Positions 15,251 to 25,795 of a stretch of DNA of 64,000 bases are shown piece after piece. The translations under genes were made by a program, and so were the position numbers. The notes beneath the pieces were generated by a model. It saw only the letters and a list, made by a program, of their open reading frames with translations. It was not told where the DNA came from and did no database searches. The DNA is from an uncultured Pelagibacteraceae bacterium (GTDB lineage: Bacteria; Pseudomonadota; Alphaproteobacteria; Pelagibacterales; Pelagibacteraceae), in the NCBI GenBank assembly GCA_902523515.1, contig CABYZT010000004.1:62001-126000 (forward strand). Direction: 5' to 3'. Each line of letters opens with the position of its first letter. Position 1 is the first letter of the stretch.

Positions 15251-16870
15251 TTACATATTTCCATATCTTGGACCACCGCTTCCCTCTGGAGTAACCCATG
15301 TAATATTTTGAGATGGTTCTTTAATATCACAAGTTTTACAATGAATACAATTTTGAGAATTGATCACAAATTTGCTTACATCATTTTCTTTTTGAACTTC
15401 ATAAACACCTGCAGGACAATATCTTTGAGCAGGTTCATCAAATTTTTCTAAAGTATAATTTATTGGTAAATCAGCATCTTTGAGTTTTAGATGAACTGGT
15501 TGGTTATCTGCATGATTGGTTCCTGTTAAATATACTGAACTTGTTTTATCAAAAGTTATTACATTATCATATTTTGGATAATCTATTTTTGGCATTTGAT
15601 TTGCAGGTTTTAATGTTTCATGATCAGCATGTTTATGTTTAAGTGTAAAAGGAAGTTTGCCTCTAAATAAAATTTGATCGATACCTGTGAAAATTATACC
15701 TAAAATTAACCCCCAGCTAAAACTAGGTTTCACATTCCTAGCTTCATAAAGCTCTTTATGTAACCAGCTATTTTTAAATTTATCTTCATAAATAGATAAA
15801 TCTTTGTTTTCTTGTAAGTGTTCATTAATAGTTTCGGCTGCAATAATCCCACTTTTCATAGCTGTATGAGAGCCTTTAATTTTTGGCATATTTAAAGTTC
15901 CAGCATCACAACCAACCAACAAAGCTCCAGGCATGAACATTTTTGGCAAACTTTGAAATCCACCTTCAATTAAAGCTCTTGCACCGTAAGAAATTCTTTT
16001 TCCACCCTCTATAATTTTTTTAATTGCTGGATGTGTTTTAAACCTCTGAAATTCATCATAAGGTGATAAATGTGGATTTTTGTAATCTAGACCAATTACA
16101 TAGCCCAGAAAAACTTGTTTATTTTCTGCATGATACATAAAACTACCACCATATGTATTGTTATCTAATGGCCATCCAGCTGTGTGCATAACTAAGCCTT
16201 CTTCGTGATTTTTATCCTCTATTTCCCAAATTTCTTTAAAACCAATTCCGTATTGTTGAGGATCTTTGCCTTTATTTAACTCAAATTTTTCAATGAGTTG
16301 TTTTCCTAAGTGGCCTCTGCAACCTTCTGCAAAAACAGTTACTTTACCTAAAAGTTCAATACCTGGTTCAAAACTATCTTTTTTATTACCATCTTTATCT
16401 ATACCCATATCTTGAGTTGCAACACCTTTAACAGATCCATCTTCGTTATATAAAATTTCACTTGCTGGAAATCCTGGAAAGATTTCTACACCTAGACTCT
16501 CAGCTTGTTCTGCAAGCCATCTGCACAGATTAGCTAAACTGATAATATAATTTTTATGATTTTGTTGCACTGCAGGTAGTAGCCAGGTTGGCCAACTTAA
16601 AGATTTAGTTTTTCCTAAAAATAAAAATTTTTCTTTAGTTACTTTTGTTTTGATAGGAGAATTTAATTCTCTCCAATTTGGTAACAGTTCGTCTAGAGCG
16701 CGAGTTTCAAATACATTTCCACTTAAAATATGAGCTCCAATTTCTGATGCTTTTTCTAATAAACAAACGTTTAAATTTGGATTTAATTGTTTTAACTTTA
16801 TTGCGGTCGATAATCCTGATGGTCCTCCACCAATAATCACAACATCATATTCCATTGATTCTCTTGACAT
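15251..16870 (-). CDS. Electron transfer flavoprotein-ubiquinone oxidoreductase
   Basis: 539 residues, full length. N-terminal FAD Rossmann motif VVIIGGGPSGLSTAIKL, internal GAHILSGNVFE and LVGCDAGTLNMPKIKGSHTAMKSG, and the C-terminal 4Fe-4S domain CPAGVYE ... NCIHCKTCDIKEPSQNITWV ... GGPRY. It is membrane-associated and passes electrons from reduced ETF to ubiquinone. Lying directly downstream of etfA/etfB and a dimethylglycine-dehydrogenase-type gene, it completes the route from methylamine oxidation to the respiratory chain. Confidence 0.95.
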   Translation of the reverse strand: MSRESMEYDVVIIGGGPSGLSTAIKLKQLNPNLNVCLLEKASEIGAHILSGNVFETRALDELLPNWRELNSPIKTKVTKEKFLFLGKTKSLSWPTWLLPAVQQNHKNYIISLANLCRWLAEQAESLGVEIFPGFPASEILYNEDGSVKGVATQDMGIDKDGNKKDSFEPGIELLGKVTVFAEGCRGHLGKQLIEKFELNKGKDPQQYGIGFKEIWEIEDKNHEEGLVMHTAGWPLDNNTYGGSFMYHAENKQVFLGYVIGLDYKNPHLSPYDEFQRFKTHPAIKKIIEGGKRISYGARALIEGGFQSLPKMFMPGALLVGCDAGTLNMPKIKGSHTAMKSGIIAAETINEHLQENKDLSIYEDKFKNSWLHKELYEARNVKPSFSWGLILGIIFTGIDQILFRGKLPFTLKHKHADHETLKPANQMPKIDYPKYDNVITFDKTSSVYLTGTNHADNQPVHLKLKDADLPINYTLEKFDEPAQRYCPAGVYEVQKENDVSKFVINSQNCIHCKTCDIKEPSQNITWVTPEGSGGPRYGNM

Positions 16871-16893
16871 ACTCTAGTTTTTAACTGTAAGGA

Positions 16894-17847
16894 TTATTTT
16901 TGTATAGTGTTTAATTTGTTCAACTCTTCCATGAACTGAGGCAGTGCCTCAAATAAATCAGCCTCAAGTCCATAATCTGCAACACTAAAGATTGGCGCTT
17001 CACCATCTTTATTAATTGCAACTATAACTTTACTTTCCTTCATTCCTGCTAAATGCTGAATAGCACCTGAAATACCAACAGCGATATATAGATCTGGTAC
17101 CACTACTTTTCCTGTTTGACCTACTTGATGATCGTTACTTATATAACCAGCATCTACTGCCGCTCTTGATGCTCCAATTGCTGCACCTAGTTTATCAGCA
17201 ATTTCTGTAATTAATTTAAAATTGTCTCCACTTTGCATTCCTCTACCACCTGATACAACAATTCTAGCTGTTCCAAGTTCAGGTCGATCAGATTTAATTT
17301 CTTCTCTTTTGATAAATTTTGTATTTGAAAACTCTTCACTAGGATCAACTTTTTCAATTGTGGCTGATCCACCTGTACTTTCACACGGATCGAAAGAAGT
17401 AGGTCTGATTGTAACACACTTTTTAGCATCATTACTCTTAATTGTTGCAAAAGCATTACCTGCATAAATTGGTCTTAAAAAAGTATCTTGTGATATTACT
17501 TTAATAATGTCACTTACTTGCGATGTATCAAGATGAGCAGCAATTCTTGGCATCAAATTTTTTCCAAATGTATTTGCCGAACAAACAATATGAGAATAAT
17601 TTTCTGCAAGTTTAACAATCACTGGAGCAAAATTTTCTGCTGTGAAGTTTTCATAGTGAGCTCCTTCTACACTCAATACCTTTTTAACTACTGGAAGTTC
17701 AGATAATTGTTTTGCAGCATCTGCAGAGTTTTGACCAATAATCACAGCATGAACATCTGAATCAATTTGAGATGCTGCTGTAGCAGCATTAAGAGTAAAT
17801 GGTCTTAACTCTTTATTATTGTGTTCTGCTATAAGTAAAACTGCCAT
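16894..17847 (-). CDS. etfA: Electron transfer flavoprotein alpha subunit
   Basis: 317 residues. The N-terminal domain begins [25 protein letters not shown]. The C-terminal FAD domain has [39 protein letters not shown] and [25 protein letters not shown], all classical EtfA motifs. It forms the FAD-binding half of the ETF heterodimer with EtfB, its immediate neighbour (1 bp overlap). It accepts electrons from the dehydrogenases encoded just upstream and delivers them to ETF-QO. Confidence 0.95.
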   Translation of the reverse strand: MAVLLIAEHNNKELRPFTLNAATAASQIDSDVHAVIIGQNSADAAKQLSELPVVKKVLSVEGAHYENFTAENFAPVIVKLAENYSHIVCSANTFGKNLMPRIAAHLDTSQVSDIIKVISQDTFLRPIYAGNAFATIKSNDAKKCVTIRPTSFDPCESTGGSATIEKVDPSEEFSNTKFIKREEIKSDRPELGTARIVVSGGRGMQSGDNFKLITEIADKLGAAIGASRAAVDAGYISNDHQVGQTGKVVVPDLYIAVGISGAIQHLAGMKESKVIVAINKDGEAPIFSVADYGLEADLFEALPQFMEELNKLNTIQK

Positions 17848-18596
17848 TAAATTACCTTCGCCTCATTTTTTAATTTTTGAACTAATTCTGCAACATTTGC
17901 TACTTTTATGCCTGCTTTTCTTTTTGGAGGTTCCTCTACTTTTAATTGCTCTAATCTTGGTGATACATCTACGCCTAAATCAGAAGCTGCAATTTCCTCT
18001 ATAGGTTTTTTCTTAGCCTTCATTATATTTGGTAGTGATGCATATCTTGGTTCATTCAGCCTAAGATCACAAGTTACAATAGCTGGAACATTTATTTCGA
18101 TTGTTTCTAGACCTTCGTCTATTTCTCTAGTTACTTCTAATTTATTATCTTTCACATTAATCTTTGAGGCAAATGTTGCTTGTGGCCAATTTAATAAAGC
18201 ACTCAACATTTGGCCTGTTTGATTACAATCATCATCAATTGCTTGTTTGCCCATAAATACTAAATCTGGTTGTTCTTTATCTACTATTTTTTGTAAAATT
18301 TTTGAAACCGCGAGTGGTTCTAAAATTCCATCGACTTTCACATGAATACCTCTGTCCGCACCAACCGCTAAAGCTTTCCTAACAGTTTCTTGAGCTTTTT
18401 CTTCACCAACAGTTACTGCAACTACTTCTGTAGCTTTGCCTGCCTCTTTTATTTTTACAGCCTCCTCTATTGCATTATCATCAGGAGGATTAGTTGACAT
18501 TTTAACGTTGTCAGTAACTACACCTGTTCCATCTTCTTTAACTCTTATTTGAACGTTGTAATCAATAACCCTTTTTACAGCTACTAAAATTTTCAT
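17847..18596 (-). CDS. etfB: Electron transfer flavoprotein beta subunit
   Basis: 249 residues, full length. Family segments are [53 protein letters not shown], and [29 protein letters not shown] (AMP/FAD contact). The recognition loop region [15 protein letters not shown] is present. Its start shares a base with the preceding dehydrogenase stop, and the 3' end overlaps etfA, so dehydrogenase, EtfB and EtfA are probably made together. Confidence 0.95.
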   Translation of the reverse strand: MKILVAVKRVIDYNVQIRVKEDGTGVVTDNVKMSTNPPDDNAIEEAVKIKEAGKATEVVAVTVGEEKAQETVRKALAVGADRGIHVKVDGILEPLAVSKILQKIVDKEQPDLVFMGKQAIDDDCNQTGQMLSALLNWPQATFASKINVKDNKLEVTREIDEGLETIEINVPAIVTCDLRLNEPRYASLPNIMKAKKKPIEEIAASDLGVDVSPRLEQLKVEEPPKRKAGIKVANVAELVQKLKNEAKVI

Positions 18597-21028
18597 TATG
18601 CTCTTAATAAATTATTTTCTGAATCATATGGACTCTCATCTAAGACAGTAGCGTCGTACATTTCACCCAATATATCAACTTGTAATTTGTCGCCCACATT
18701 TGAACAATCTGGCTTAACCATTGCAAGAGCTATTGATTTATCTAATCTAAAACCGAATTCACCTCCGGTTGCTCTTCCAACAACTTTTCCGTCTTTAAAA
18801 ATTGGATTATTTCCAAGCACATCTGCATCTTTAGTATTATGAACCTCTAAAGTGACCAATTTATTATCAAACCCTTTTTCTCTCCATTTATTAAGTGCTT
18901 CTAACCCAATAAAGTTTCCTTTATTAGGATGAACAAATCTATCAAGACCAGACTCATATGGTGAGTATTCAATTGATAATTCTGTACCAACTAGTTTATA
19001 AGATTTTTCTACTCTCAAACTATTCATTGCTCTAATCCCAAAAGGTTTAATTCCTAAATCTTTTCCCGCTTCCATTAATTTATCAAAAATATGGTTTTGA
19101 TATTCAATTGGATGATGTAGTTCCCAACCAAGCTCACCCACAAAGTTTACTCTCATTGCATTTACTGGAGCATATCCAACATTTACATTTTTAGCAGTCA
19201 ACCATTTGAAATTTTCATTAGAAAAATCGTCTGTTGAAACCTTTTGCATTAATTGTCTGGCTTTTGGACCAGCTACAACTAAAACTCCTGTACTGTTAGT
19301 TAAATCTTCAAAAATAACAGATCCATCATCTGGCATCCATTTTTGTATCCAATCATGGTCCAATCTTAAATTTGCTCCAGCAGAAACTAGATAATAACTA
19401 TTTTCCGCTTCTTTCATTATCGTAAATTCTGAATGCACTCCACCTTTAGTGTTCAAAGCATGACATAAATTTATTCTTCCAATTTTTTTAGGAAGTTTGT
19501 TTGCAACTAAATAATCTAAAAATTCCTCTGCTTTAGGTCCTCTAATTCTACATTTTGCAAACGCAGTCATATCTAAAAGACCTACGTTTTCTTTAACATT
19601 TTGACATTCTTTTTTAATAGCATCAAACCATTTCGATCTTCTAAATGACCAATCATCTTTTTGTTCCATTCCGTCTGTTGCAAAAAAATTAGGTCTTTCC
19701 CATCCAAACTTCTGGCCAAACACAGCGCCTAAATTTTTCATTCGTTCATAACAAGGAGCTGTTCTTAATGGTCTTGCCGCTGGCCTTTCTTCATCTGGGT
19801 AGTGAACAATAAATACATGGCTGTATGCTTCTTCATTTTTTGCTTTTAAATAAGATTTAGTTGCGTAGTTACCGTAACGTCTTGGTTCAACTCCTAACAT
19901 ATCAATTGTTGGTTCACCATCAACGATCCATTCTGCTAATTGCCAACCTGCACCACCTGCTGCTGTTATTCCAAAACTATGTCCTTCATTAATCCAAAAA
20001 TTCTTAAGTCCCCAAGCTGGTCCAACAATTGGATTTCCATCAGGAGTATAACAGATTGCTCCATTATAAACTTTCTTTACTCCAACTTCTCCAAACGCAG
20101 GTACTCTATGAATTGCTCCTTCTATGTGTGGAGCTAATCTGTCTAAGTCTTCTTGAAATAATTCATATTCTGAATTTTTTGATGGACCTTCTACATAACA
20201 AGCTGGTGCACCATCTTCATAAGGACCCAAAATTAATCCTCCAGCTTCCTCTCTCATATACCATCTACTATCACTGTCTCTTAAGACTCCCATTTCTGGT
20301 AATCCATCTTTTTTTCTTTTTTGAATTGCAGGGTGAGGTTCTGTAACAATGTATTGATGTTCAACAGGTATTACTGGAATATCTAGCCCTACCATTTCAC
20401 CTGTTTGTCGTGCAAAATTTCCTGAGCAAGAAATAACATGCTCACATTCTATTGATCCCTTATCTGTTTCTACAACCCATCCATCTTTAGTTTGTCTCAT
20501 CGATAGTACAGTTGTATTTCTATAAATTTCTGCTCCTCTATTTCTTGCACCTGTTGCTAATGCTTGTGTTAAATCTGCTGGTTGAATATATCCATCTTCA
20601 GGGTGTTGTATTGCACCAACTAAATCATCTGTATGACATAATGGCCAAATTTCTTTTACTTGTTCTGGTTTCAAAAATTTAACATCTACTCCGATAGTTC
20701 GAGCGACGCCTGCGTATTGATGATATTCATCCATTCTATCTTTTGTACTTGCTAGACGAATATTTGAAACAACACTAAAGCCAACATTTTTTCCAGTTTC
20801 TTCTTCTAATGTTTTGTAAAGATTAACCGCATATTTATGAAGTTGTCCAACTGAGTAACTCATATTAAATAAAGGCAACAAACCTGCAGCGTGCCAAGTA
20901 GATCCCGAAGTTAACTCTTTTCTTTCAACTAGAACAACATCAGACCAGCCCTTTTTTGCTAAATGATATAGGGCACTTACACCTACAACTCCTCCACCAA
21001 CTACTACAACTTTAGTTTTTGTTTTCAT
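18596..21028 (-). CDS. Dimethylglycine dehydrogenase-type FAD/GcvT oxidoreductase
   Basis: 810 residues. An N-terminal DAO/FAD domain has [21 protein letters not shown], and the histidine that covalently holds FAD in DMGDH/sarcosine dehydrogenase is in [16 protein letters not shown]-type linker leads to a C-terminal GcvT domain ([56 protein letters not shown]) that transfers the released C1 unit to tetrahydrofolate. It likely oxidises dimethylglycine or sarcosine. It is directly coupled to etfBA, its natural electron acceptors. A paralogue of similar build lies at 28060-30465, so the two may differ in substrate. Confidence 0.85.
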   Translation of the reverse strand: MKTKTKVVVVGGGVVGVSALYHLAKKGWSDVVLVERKELTSGSTWHAAGLLPLFNMSYSVGQLHKYAVNLYKTLEEETGKNVGFSVVSNIRLASTKDRMDEYHQYAGVARTIGVDVKFLKPEQVKEIWPLCHTDDLVGAIQHPEDGYIQPADLTQALATGARNRGAEIYRNTTVLSMRQTKDGWVVETDKGSIECEHVISCSGNFARQTGEMVGLDIPVIPVEHQYIVTEPHPAIQKRKKDGLPEMGVLRDSDSRWYMREEAGGLILGPYEDGAPACYVEGPSKNSEYELFQEDLDRLAPHIEGAIHRVPAFGEVGVKKVYNGAICYTPDGNPIVGPAWGLKNFWINEGHSFGITAAGGAGWQLAEWIVDGEPTIDMLGVEPRRYGNYATKSYLKAKNEEAYSHVFIVHYPDEERPAARPLRTAPCYERMKNLGAVFGQKFGWERPNFFATDGMEQKDDWSFRRSKWFDAIKKECQNVKENVGLLDMTAFAKCRIRGPKAEEFLDYLVANKLPKKIGRINLCHALNTKGGVHSEFTIMKEAENSYYLVSAGANLRLDHDWIQKWMPDDGSVIFEDLTNSTGVLVVAGPKARQLMQKVSTDDFSNENFKWLTAKNVNVGYAPVNAMRVNFVGELGWELHHPIEYQNHIFDKLMEAGKDLGIKPFGIRAMNSLRVEKSYKLVGTELSIEYSPYESGLDRFVHPNKGNFIGLEALNKWREKGFDNKLVTLEVHNTKDADVLGNNPIFKDGKVVGRATGGEFGFRLDKSIALAMVKPDCSNVGDKLQVDILGEMYDATVLDESPYDSENNLLRA

Positions 21029-21085
21029 TCAGGGATTCCTACTAAATTTTTAATTGTTACGAAACAAAAATGTATATGTGGACAA

Positions 21086-21547
21086 TCAAATTGAGCTTCC
21101 AAGAGGGATTGGACTAGATACCATTGTGGTTAACCAACAGTCTTTCAAAGTTCCCTCAGAGGTGTACTTTTCGACTTGCCAATTGAATTTGTGATAAATT
21201 TTATCCTTATCAAGAATGATAACTTCAAATTGAGCCCATTTGTCACTACTTCCAAGTTCAGTGATTGTGTGACTTAAGTGATTAATCATCATCCCGTAAG
21301 AGTCGCTTTTTATCATCATCTTAAAATTGCTTAATGGTCCTGTAACTCTTTTGTTGTTTGGGTGAGCAAATTTCCATGTTTGTTCAATTCCACTATCTTT
21401 AAATTTAGAGTCATTTTGTTGAAGCCCATTAAGTTGAATCTTTATAACTTCTCTCGGTTTAATATTGCTATTTGGATTTAATAGTTCAGCGTTTGAAAAA
21501 GTCGAAGTTATCAATAATAAAATTAATACTTTAAAAATAGTTTTCAT
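21086..21547 (-). CDS. exported DUF4864-like protein
   Basis: 153 residues with a Sec signal peptide (MKTIFKVLILLLITSTFSNA). The mature part resembles DUF4864: VIKIQLNGLQQNDSKFKDSGIEQTWKFAHPNNKRVTGPL and DGCWLT-type ending (here DCWLTTMV). Small periplasmic protein of unknown function. It is 9 bp downstream of the MFS gene and 57 bp upstream of the dehydrogenase, the widest gap in this part of the operon. Confidence 0.7.
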   Translation of the reverse strand: MKTIFKVLILLLITSTFSNAELLNPNSNIKPREVIKIQLNGLQQNDSKFKDSGIEQTWKFAHPNNKRVTGPLSNFKMMIKSDSYGMMINHLSHTITELGSSDKWAQFEVIILDKDKIYHKFNWQVEKYTSEGTLKDCWLTTMVSSPIPLGSSI

Positions 21548-21556
21548 TTAAAATAA

Positions 21557-23167
21557 TTACTCAGATGTTTTGTATTTACTGTTATTGATAATAATTACAA
21601 ATAATATTGGAAGAATTAATGTCAAAAGTGTCACAACAATTAATAAAATCCCAAGTTCAGAATAATCTGCTGTTGTTTGGATTTCACCTGAAACTTTATC
21701 TTTTACTTCTCTTGTAACAGTAAAGATTTCATTTAAATACTTAGTTCCTAGTGCACTTGCTGATAAGGCAAGATTTGTAAAGGATGCAAAAACTGCAAAA
21801 AAAGTTGCTTTTAAATGTGCTGGAGCATTTTTTGCTATCCATGCTAAAAGAGGAATCATTGAAACTTGTCCCAAAGGGGATTCGAGAGCTGTGTTTATTA
21901 ATGCAATGAACTTAGCATCTACTACTCCACCTGTTAATGAAGCTGTCCAATTATGAAAACCATAATACATTCCAACACTTGGTAAAAACAAAATTGCTCC
22001 TGCAATGCTTAAAACAACAATTATTTTAGCAATTGAATTATTCGCCATAAATGGTCTTAATAAAACAATACCAGCTAATGTTAAAATTGATGCAAGTAAT
22101 GAGAGTACAGAAAAAAACTGCTCATTAAATCCGAGCTCATCAATTTCAAACCATGTCAATCCTGGTCCAGGTCCAGGCATAGCTCTAAATATAAAAATAA
22201 TAACTGCTGTACCTACAATAGTTAATCTTAATTCTTGAGGTAACTCCTTAATAAGCTTAAACATTAAAAACAAAATAATTATTACAGAACCTATAAATAC
22301 AATTTCTTGGGCGAAAGGTACGTTAAAAGATCCAATAGATAATGTAAAAATTACAAAAACTAAACTCCCTCCTAATATCCACCAATTTATTTTTGTTTTC
22401 TCGTTACCTCTTTCTTCTTTAAATTCTAGACCTTTAGATTTTAAAGTTTGTATTTTTTTATGTCTTAAATAATTGGCTAAAATTACACCTAGTATAGAAA
22501 CCAAAGGTATTACAAGTGCATAGATATAAATAGAACCGTATAAATTTATCTTATCCGCTTGCTCTAAACTTTCCACGTCTCTAAATAAAACTACGTTTAC
22601 TAAAGCAACAAGTACTGTACCGCCAATAATCGCAAATCTTCCGAGGGTTTGCATTGTTGTATGCATTATTTTTATTTGATCTTTGGAATAATCATTTCCT
22701 ATCTCATCAACTAAAGGAACTGCTTCAACTGTCATAGCGTCAGCTACAACATCCTGAACCACGTAACCAACTGGAGCTAAAATCACACTTATTACAAACC
22801 ATGTTTCTACCGAAAAAACTTCAGACATATCTTCTGTATGAATAATTAATCCATACATAATCAGTAAACTAAGAGCTATCAATGAAGCTCCGAAGTAGAC
22901 CATATAATTTTTTCTCTCCCAAATAAGATCTACTAGATGACCTAATGGCATTTTTAATGCCCAAGGAATTCCTGCCCAAAAACCTAGGCCTGCAAGAAAT
23001 GCTGCTGATAAGTTTAAATAATCTTTAACAAAAAATGTGCCAACAATACCTGTTAAACCAGAAATACCTGCAGCCATATAAACCATTAATGGTGGTAGAT
23101 AAGTCCATTTAAATTGACGACCCAAATCTAAAAATGTGCTGTCTAAAAATTTAATTATTTTGCTCAT
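21557..23167 (-). CDS. MFS transporter, folate-biopterin (BT1)-like
   Basis: 536 residues, about 12 membrane helices. The N-terminal part (LSAAFLAGLGFWAGIPWALKMPLGHLVDLIW) resembles folate/biopterin transporters of the BT1 family, which keep a conserved helix-2/3 loop of this kind. A long cytoplasmic loop near residues 225-255 separates the halves. Position inside a tetrahydrofolate-centred operon makes a pterin, folate or methylated-compound substrate attractive, but this is inference. Coupled to the CoA-binding gene by a 1 bp overlap. Confidence 0.65.
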   Translation of the reverse strand: MSKIIKFLDSTFLDLGRQFKWTYLPPLMVYMAAGISGLTGIVGTFFVKDYLNLSAAFLAGLGFWAGIPWALKMPLGHLVDLIWERKNYMVYFGASLIALSLLIMYGLIIHTEDMSEVFSVETWFVISVILAPVGYVVQDVVADAMTVEAVPLVDEIGNDYSKDQIKIMHTTMQTLGRFAIIGGTVLVALVNVVLFRDVESLEQADKINLYGSIYIYALVIPLVSILGVILANYLRHKKIQTLKSKGLEFKEERGNEKTKINWWILGGSLVFVIFTLSIGSFNVPFAQEIVFIGSVIIILFLMFKLIKELPQELRLTIVGTAVIIFIFRAMPGPGPGLTWFEIDELGFNEQFFSVLSLLASILTLAGIVLLRPFMANNSIAKIIVVLSIAGAILFLPSVGMYYGFHNWTASLTGGVVDAKFIALINTALESPLGQVSMIPLLAWIAKNAPAHLKATFFAVFASFTNLALSASALGTKYLNEIFTVTREVKDKVSGEIQTTADYSELGILLIVVTLLTLILPILFVIIINNSKYKTSE

Positions 23168-23601
23168 TAGTCACTTAAAACTGGAAAAGCTTGTCTAACT
23201 TTTAAAAAGTATTTTTGATATTCCATTTTAGTACATTTGTTTTCAATATACTTAATATCATTTTTTTCCATCAATTCTTTTGCCTTTTCGTCTCGTATAC
23301 CGAGCTGTAACCATAAAACTTTAGCACCAATTTTAACTGCATCTTCTGCAATAGCATAAACCTCTTTTGATGGTCTAAAAACATCTACAATATCAACCTG
23401 ATCATTAATATCAGATATTTTAGCAAAAACCTCTTCTCCTAAAATTTTTTGACCCTCAGCTCTAGGATTGACAGGATAAACTTTAAATCCATATTTTTGC
23501 ATATATTTCATTACTATAGTTGATGCTTTAGTAGGATCATTGCTAACTCCTACCATAGCAATAGTCTTATATTTTGAGAGAATTTCCCTAATATCGCTCA
23601 T
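23167..23601 (-). CDS. CoA-binding domain protein (YccU-like)
   Basis: 144 residues, a single Rossmann CoA-binding domain: TIAMVGVSNDPTKASTIVMKYMQKYGFKVYPVNPRAEGQKILGEEV and VDIVDVFRPSKEV, the same landmarks as E. coli YccU. The family resembles the N-terminal domain of succinyl-CoA synthetase alpha but lacks the catalytic domain. Role unknown. It overlaps the MFS gene and the 60-residue ORF by one base each, so it is firmly within this operon. Confidence 0.85.
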   Translation of the reverse strand: MSDIREILSKYKTIAMVGVSNDPTKASTIVMKYMQKYGFKVYPVNPRAEGQKILGEEVFAKISDINDQVDIVDVFRPSKEVYAIAEDAVKIGAKVLWLQLGIRDEKAKELMEKNDIKYIENKCTKMEYQKYFLKVRQAFPVLSD

Positions 23602-23783
23602 TAATTATTTTTAATTTGTTCTTCACAAAATATTTTAGCTTCAGGAACTGTCATTGGTTTTTCTAGTTTTTGGCTACCAGCAATACATGCATCTATTGCT
23701 CTTTTTTGATTATGATCTTTAAAATTATAAATTACAAACATTCCAACAACTATAAAAAGAATTATTAAAACATTCTTTATCAT
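23601..23783 (-). CDS. 60-residue membrane-anchored small protein
   Basis: An N-terminal hydrophobic helix (KNVLIILFIVVGMFVIYNF) acts as anchor or signal, followed by a short charged periplasmic-side tail with two cysteines (ACIAGSQKL and KIFCEEQIKNN) 19 residues apart that could form a disulfide. One-base overlaps with both neighbours support it as a real gene. No family recognised. It lies between the crotonase-like and CoA-binding genes. Confidence 0.6.
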   Translation of the reverse strand: MIKNVLIILFIVVGMFVIYNFKDHNQKRAIDACIAGSQKLEKPMTVPEAKIFCEEQIKNN

Positions 23784-24562
23784 TATTTATTTTTCCATTT
23801 TGGTTTTCGTTTTTCGAGGAATGCAGAAATTCCTTCTTTTGCATCCATTGCCATCATATTAAGAGTCATCATTTTACTTGTATAAGCGTAAGCTTTACTT
23901 AATGGCATTTCTAATTGTTTGTAAAAAGCTTGCTTTCCAATTTTTATTGTTAAATTAGATTTAGAAGCAATTTTATTTGCTACTTTTAATACTTCGTTGT
24001 TTAATTTAAATTTTGAAAAATTATCATTTATCAACCCTATTTCTTTTGCATAATTTGCGTTGATAGGTTCTCCAGTTAATAACATTTTCATCATTGGTTT
24101 TCGATTTATCTTTCTACTGACAGCAACCATAGGTGTGCTACAAAACAGACCAATGTTTACTCCGGGTGTAGCAAATAATGCATCTTTAGTGCTGTATGCT
24201 AAATCACAACTTGCAACCAATTGACATCCAGCTGCAAACGCTGCTCCATGAACTTTGGCAATTACAGGTTTTCTACCTTCAACAATTTGAAGCATTACTT
24301 TTGAACAAAGATTAAATAATTTTAAATATTTATCTCTCTTTTTTAGACCTCTAACTTCTTTTAAATTATGACCTGCACTAAATCCTTTACCAGCACCCTC
24401 TAATATTATTACTTTAACTTTTTTATCAGCATCTAATTTTTTTAATGCCTTTAATAAATCTGAAAGATTTTTGAATGATAAAGAGTTATAAGTTTTTGGT
24501 TCATCAATAATAATTGATGAAACTTCGTTGTTATTTTTTTTAATTTTAATGTTACTAGTCAT
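23783..24562 (-). CDS. enoyl-CoA hydratase/isomerase family protein, ECHDC3-like
   Basis: 259 residues, a crotonase fold with oxyanion-hole segments FSAGHNLKEVRG and VHGAAFAAGCQLVASCDLAY. The two glutamates that hydratases use are absent: the first is Gln in GCQLVAS and the second is Gly in FATPGVNIGLF. This pattern (AAGCQLVASCD, TPGVNIGLFCSTP) matches the ECHDC3 subfamily, whose reaction is not well established. It lies 0-1 bp from the hydroxylase gene and the 60-residue ORF. A CoA-thioester step in catabolism of the operon's substrate is likely, hydration less so. Confidence 0.8.
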   Translation of the reverse strand: MTSNIKIKKNNNEVSSIIIDEPKTYNSLSFKNLSDLLKALKKLDADKKVKVIILEGAGKGFSAGHNLKEVRGLKKRDKYLKLFNLCSKVMLQIVEGRKPVIAKVHGAAFAAGCQLVASCDLAYSTKDALFATPGVNIGLFCSTPMVAVSRKINRKPMMKMLLTGEPINANYAKEIGLINDNFSKFKLNNEVLKVANKIASKSNLTIKIGKQAFYKQLEMPLSKAYAYTSKMMTLNMMAMDAKEGISAFLEKRKPKWKNK

Positions 24563-25414
24563 TTAATCAGTTAATCCATCGGATCTAGCCTGATTTCTTT
24601 CTATATGAATTGGTAAAACTTTACCATAAATAGCTTTGGAATGTTCTGGAGTATTTACTCTCCATGGATCTAAAACATAAGCTGGAATACACATATATCT
24701 TGATTTTTGACCTTCTACTTTTGTTACCCTATGCAAAGTAAATCTACCTTTAAATATTTGTAAATCTCCTGGCTCTAATTTTAATTTTCTTACTCTAGTT
24801 CTGTCTCCTGCTATAACTTTTTGAACTTCTTCGAAATTTTCATTTCCAGGTTCTCTAATATTTGGACAGTACTCAAATACTCCTCCCTTCTCAGGTTTTT
24901 GTATCATTAAACTAAGTGTAAATTCACAACTATCAAAATGCCATGGGAGTACTCCATCTGGTTTCATAACATTATATGCGTGACATGCTAAAGGGTCTGC
25001 CCATCTGTAAATAGGAGAAATACCTAAACAAGCAGATACAAATTTTAAAAGTTCCTCAGTTTCGTATAAATATTTCATTTCAGAATCTTTTGAAAAACAA
25101 TCTGAATTCAAATATCCATTGTATCTATTCATAAAAGTTCTTTTTGGATGATCTTTTGGTAATGAAGGATCGTCCTTTGCATACAAGTATGCATTTATAC
25201 TCTCTTTAGACATATAAACTTCGTCTATTTGTTTTTCTAACTCAGAATTCATTACCTTAAGTGATTTAGGCAAAATAAAATTTGGAATTGTTGAGCAACT
25301 ATGTTGATCAAGTTCTTCTTTACATTTTTTAACTAGATTTTTAATTATTGGTGAATTTAAATCGTGTATTGGATATTTTTTTAAATCTACAATAGTCTTT
25401 AGTCTATCGTTCAT
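24563..25414 (-). CDS. Fe(II)/2-oxoglutarate dioxygenase, HalD/BesE-like hydroxylase
   Basis: 283 residues. The double-stranded beta-helix core has the iron triad His159-x-Asp161 (LPWHFDSCEF) and His228 (LHRVTKVEG), with Arg239 in KSRYMC for 2-oxoglutarate. The N-terminus (VDLKKYPIHDLNSP), KGGVFEYCPNIR and LKLEPGDLQIFKGR recall the HalD/BesE group of amino-acid hydroxylases/halogenases. Asp161 is kept, so it should hydroxylate rather than halogenate. The likely substrate is a small amino acid or quaternary amine, consistent with the osmolyte operon. Flanked closely by the nucleotidyltransferase (6 bp) and ECHDC3-like gene. Confidence 0.7.
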   Translation of the reverse strand: MNDRLKTIVDLKKYPIHDLNSPIIKNLVKKCKEELDQHSCSTIPNFILPKSLKVMNSELEKQIDEVYMSKESINAYLYAKDDPSLPKDHPKRTFMNRYNGYLNSDCFSKDSEMKYLYETEELLKFVSACLGISPIYRWADPLACHAYNVMKPDGVLPWHFDSCEFTLSLMIQKPEKGGVFEYCPNIREPGNENFEEVQKVIAGDRTRVRKLKLEPGDLQIFKGRFTLHRVTKVEGQKSRYMCIPAYVLDPWRVNTPEHSKAIYGKVLPIHIERNQARSDGLTD

Positions 25415-25420
25415 TTAATT

Positions 25421-25795
25421 TTATTTTAACTTTCCCTCTTCTCTCATTTTTGCTCTTATTTTGGTTGCTGATATTTTTTGAGTTTCTTCATCCAAAACTA
25501 TTTCCTCAATCTTATATCCAACTCCCCTGCCATAACAAATATTTGTAATATTAGGTACTAACATAATTTTAAATTTTCCTTCAAATTCAGAATTTAATCT
25601 GTCTTCAATGTTTTTTTTTACTGTTTCAAAATCAAAAGGATTATCATCTACACCTTGTACATCTCTAATTTGAATACAAACTTGTCCAGTTTTTTTAATA
25701 ATTTCTTTGAACAAAGTATAATGTCCATCGTGAAAAGGTTGCCATCTTCCTAACATTTGTGCTGTTGGTTTTTTGTTATCCCATTGGTGTGTCAT
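25421..25795 (-). CDS. nucleotidyltransferase (cytidylyltransferase-like)
   Basis: 124 residues from the ATG at 25795, which forms an ATGA overlap with the kinase stop. An upstream ATG at 25828 would add 11 residues but lies inside the kinase. The HxGH-type site is seen in GRWQPFHDGH and the C-terminal ISATKIRAKM matches the ISxTKIR motif of NMN/phosphocholine-type nucleotidyltransferases. The domain links a nucleotide to a small phosphorylated molecule. With the P-loop kinase next door it could form a two-step activation (phosphorylate, then nucleotidylate). The substrate is not known. Confidence 0.75.
   Translation of the reverse strand: MTHQWDNKKPTAQMLGRWQPFHDGHYTLFKEIIKKTGQVCIQIRDVQGVDDNPFDFETVKKNIEDRLNSEFEGKFKIMLVPNITNICYGRGVGYKIEEIVLDEETQKISATKIRAKMREEGKLK

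Noticed and set aside
17211-17465. ORF antisense or out of frame within etfA
   Set aside because: It lies entirely within the well-supported etfA gene, with low-complexity composition typical of a shadow frame. Similar frames within other genes were also dropped.
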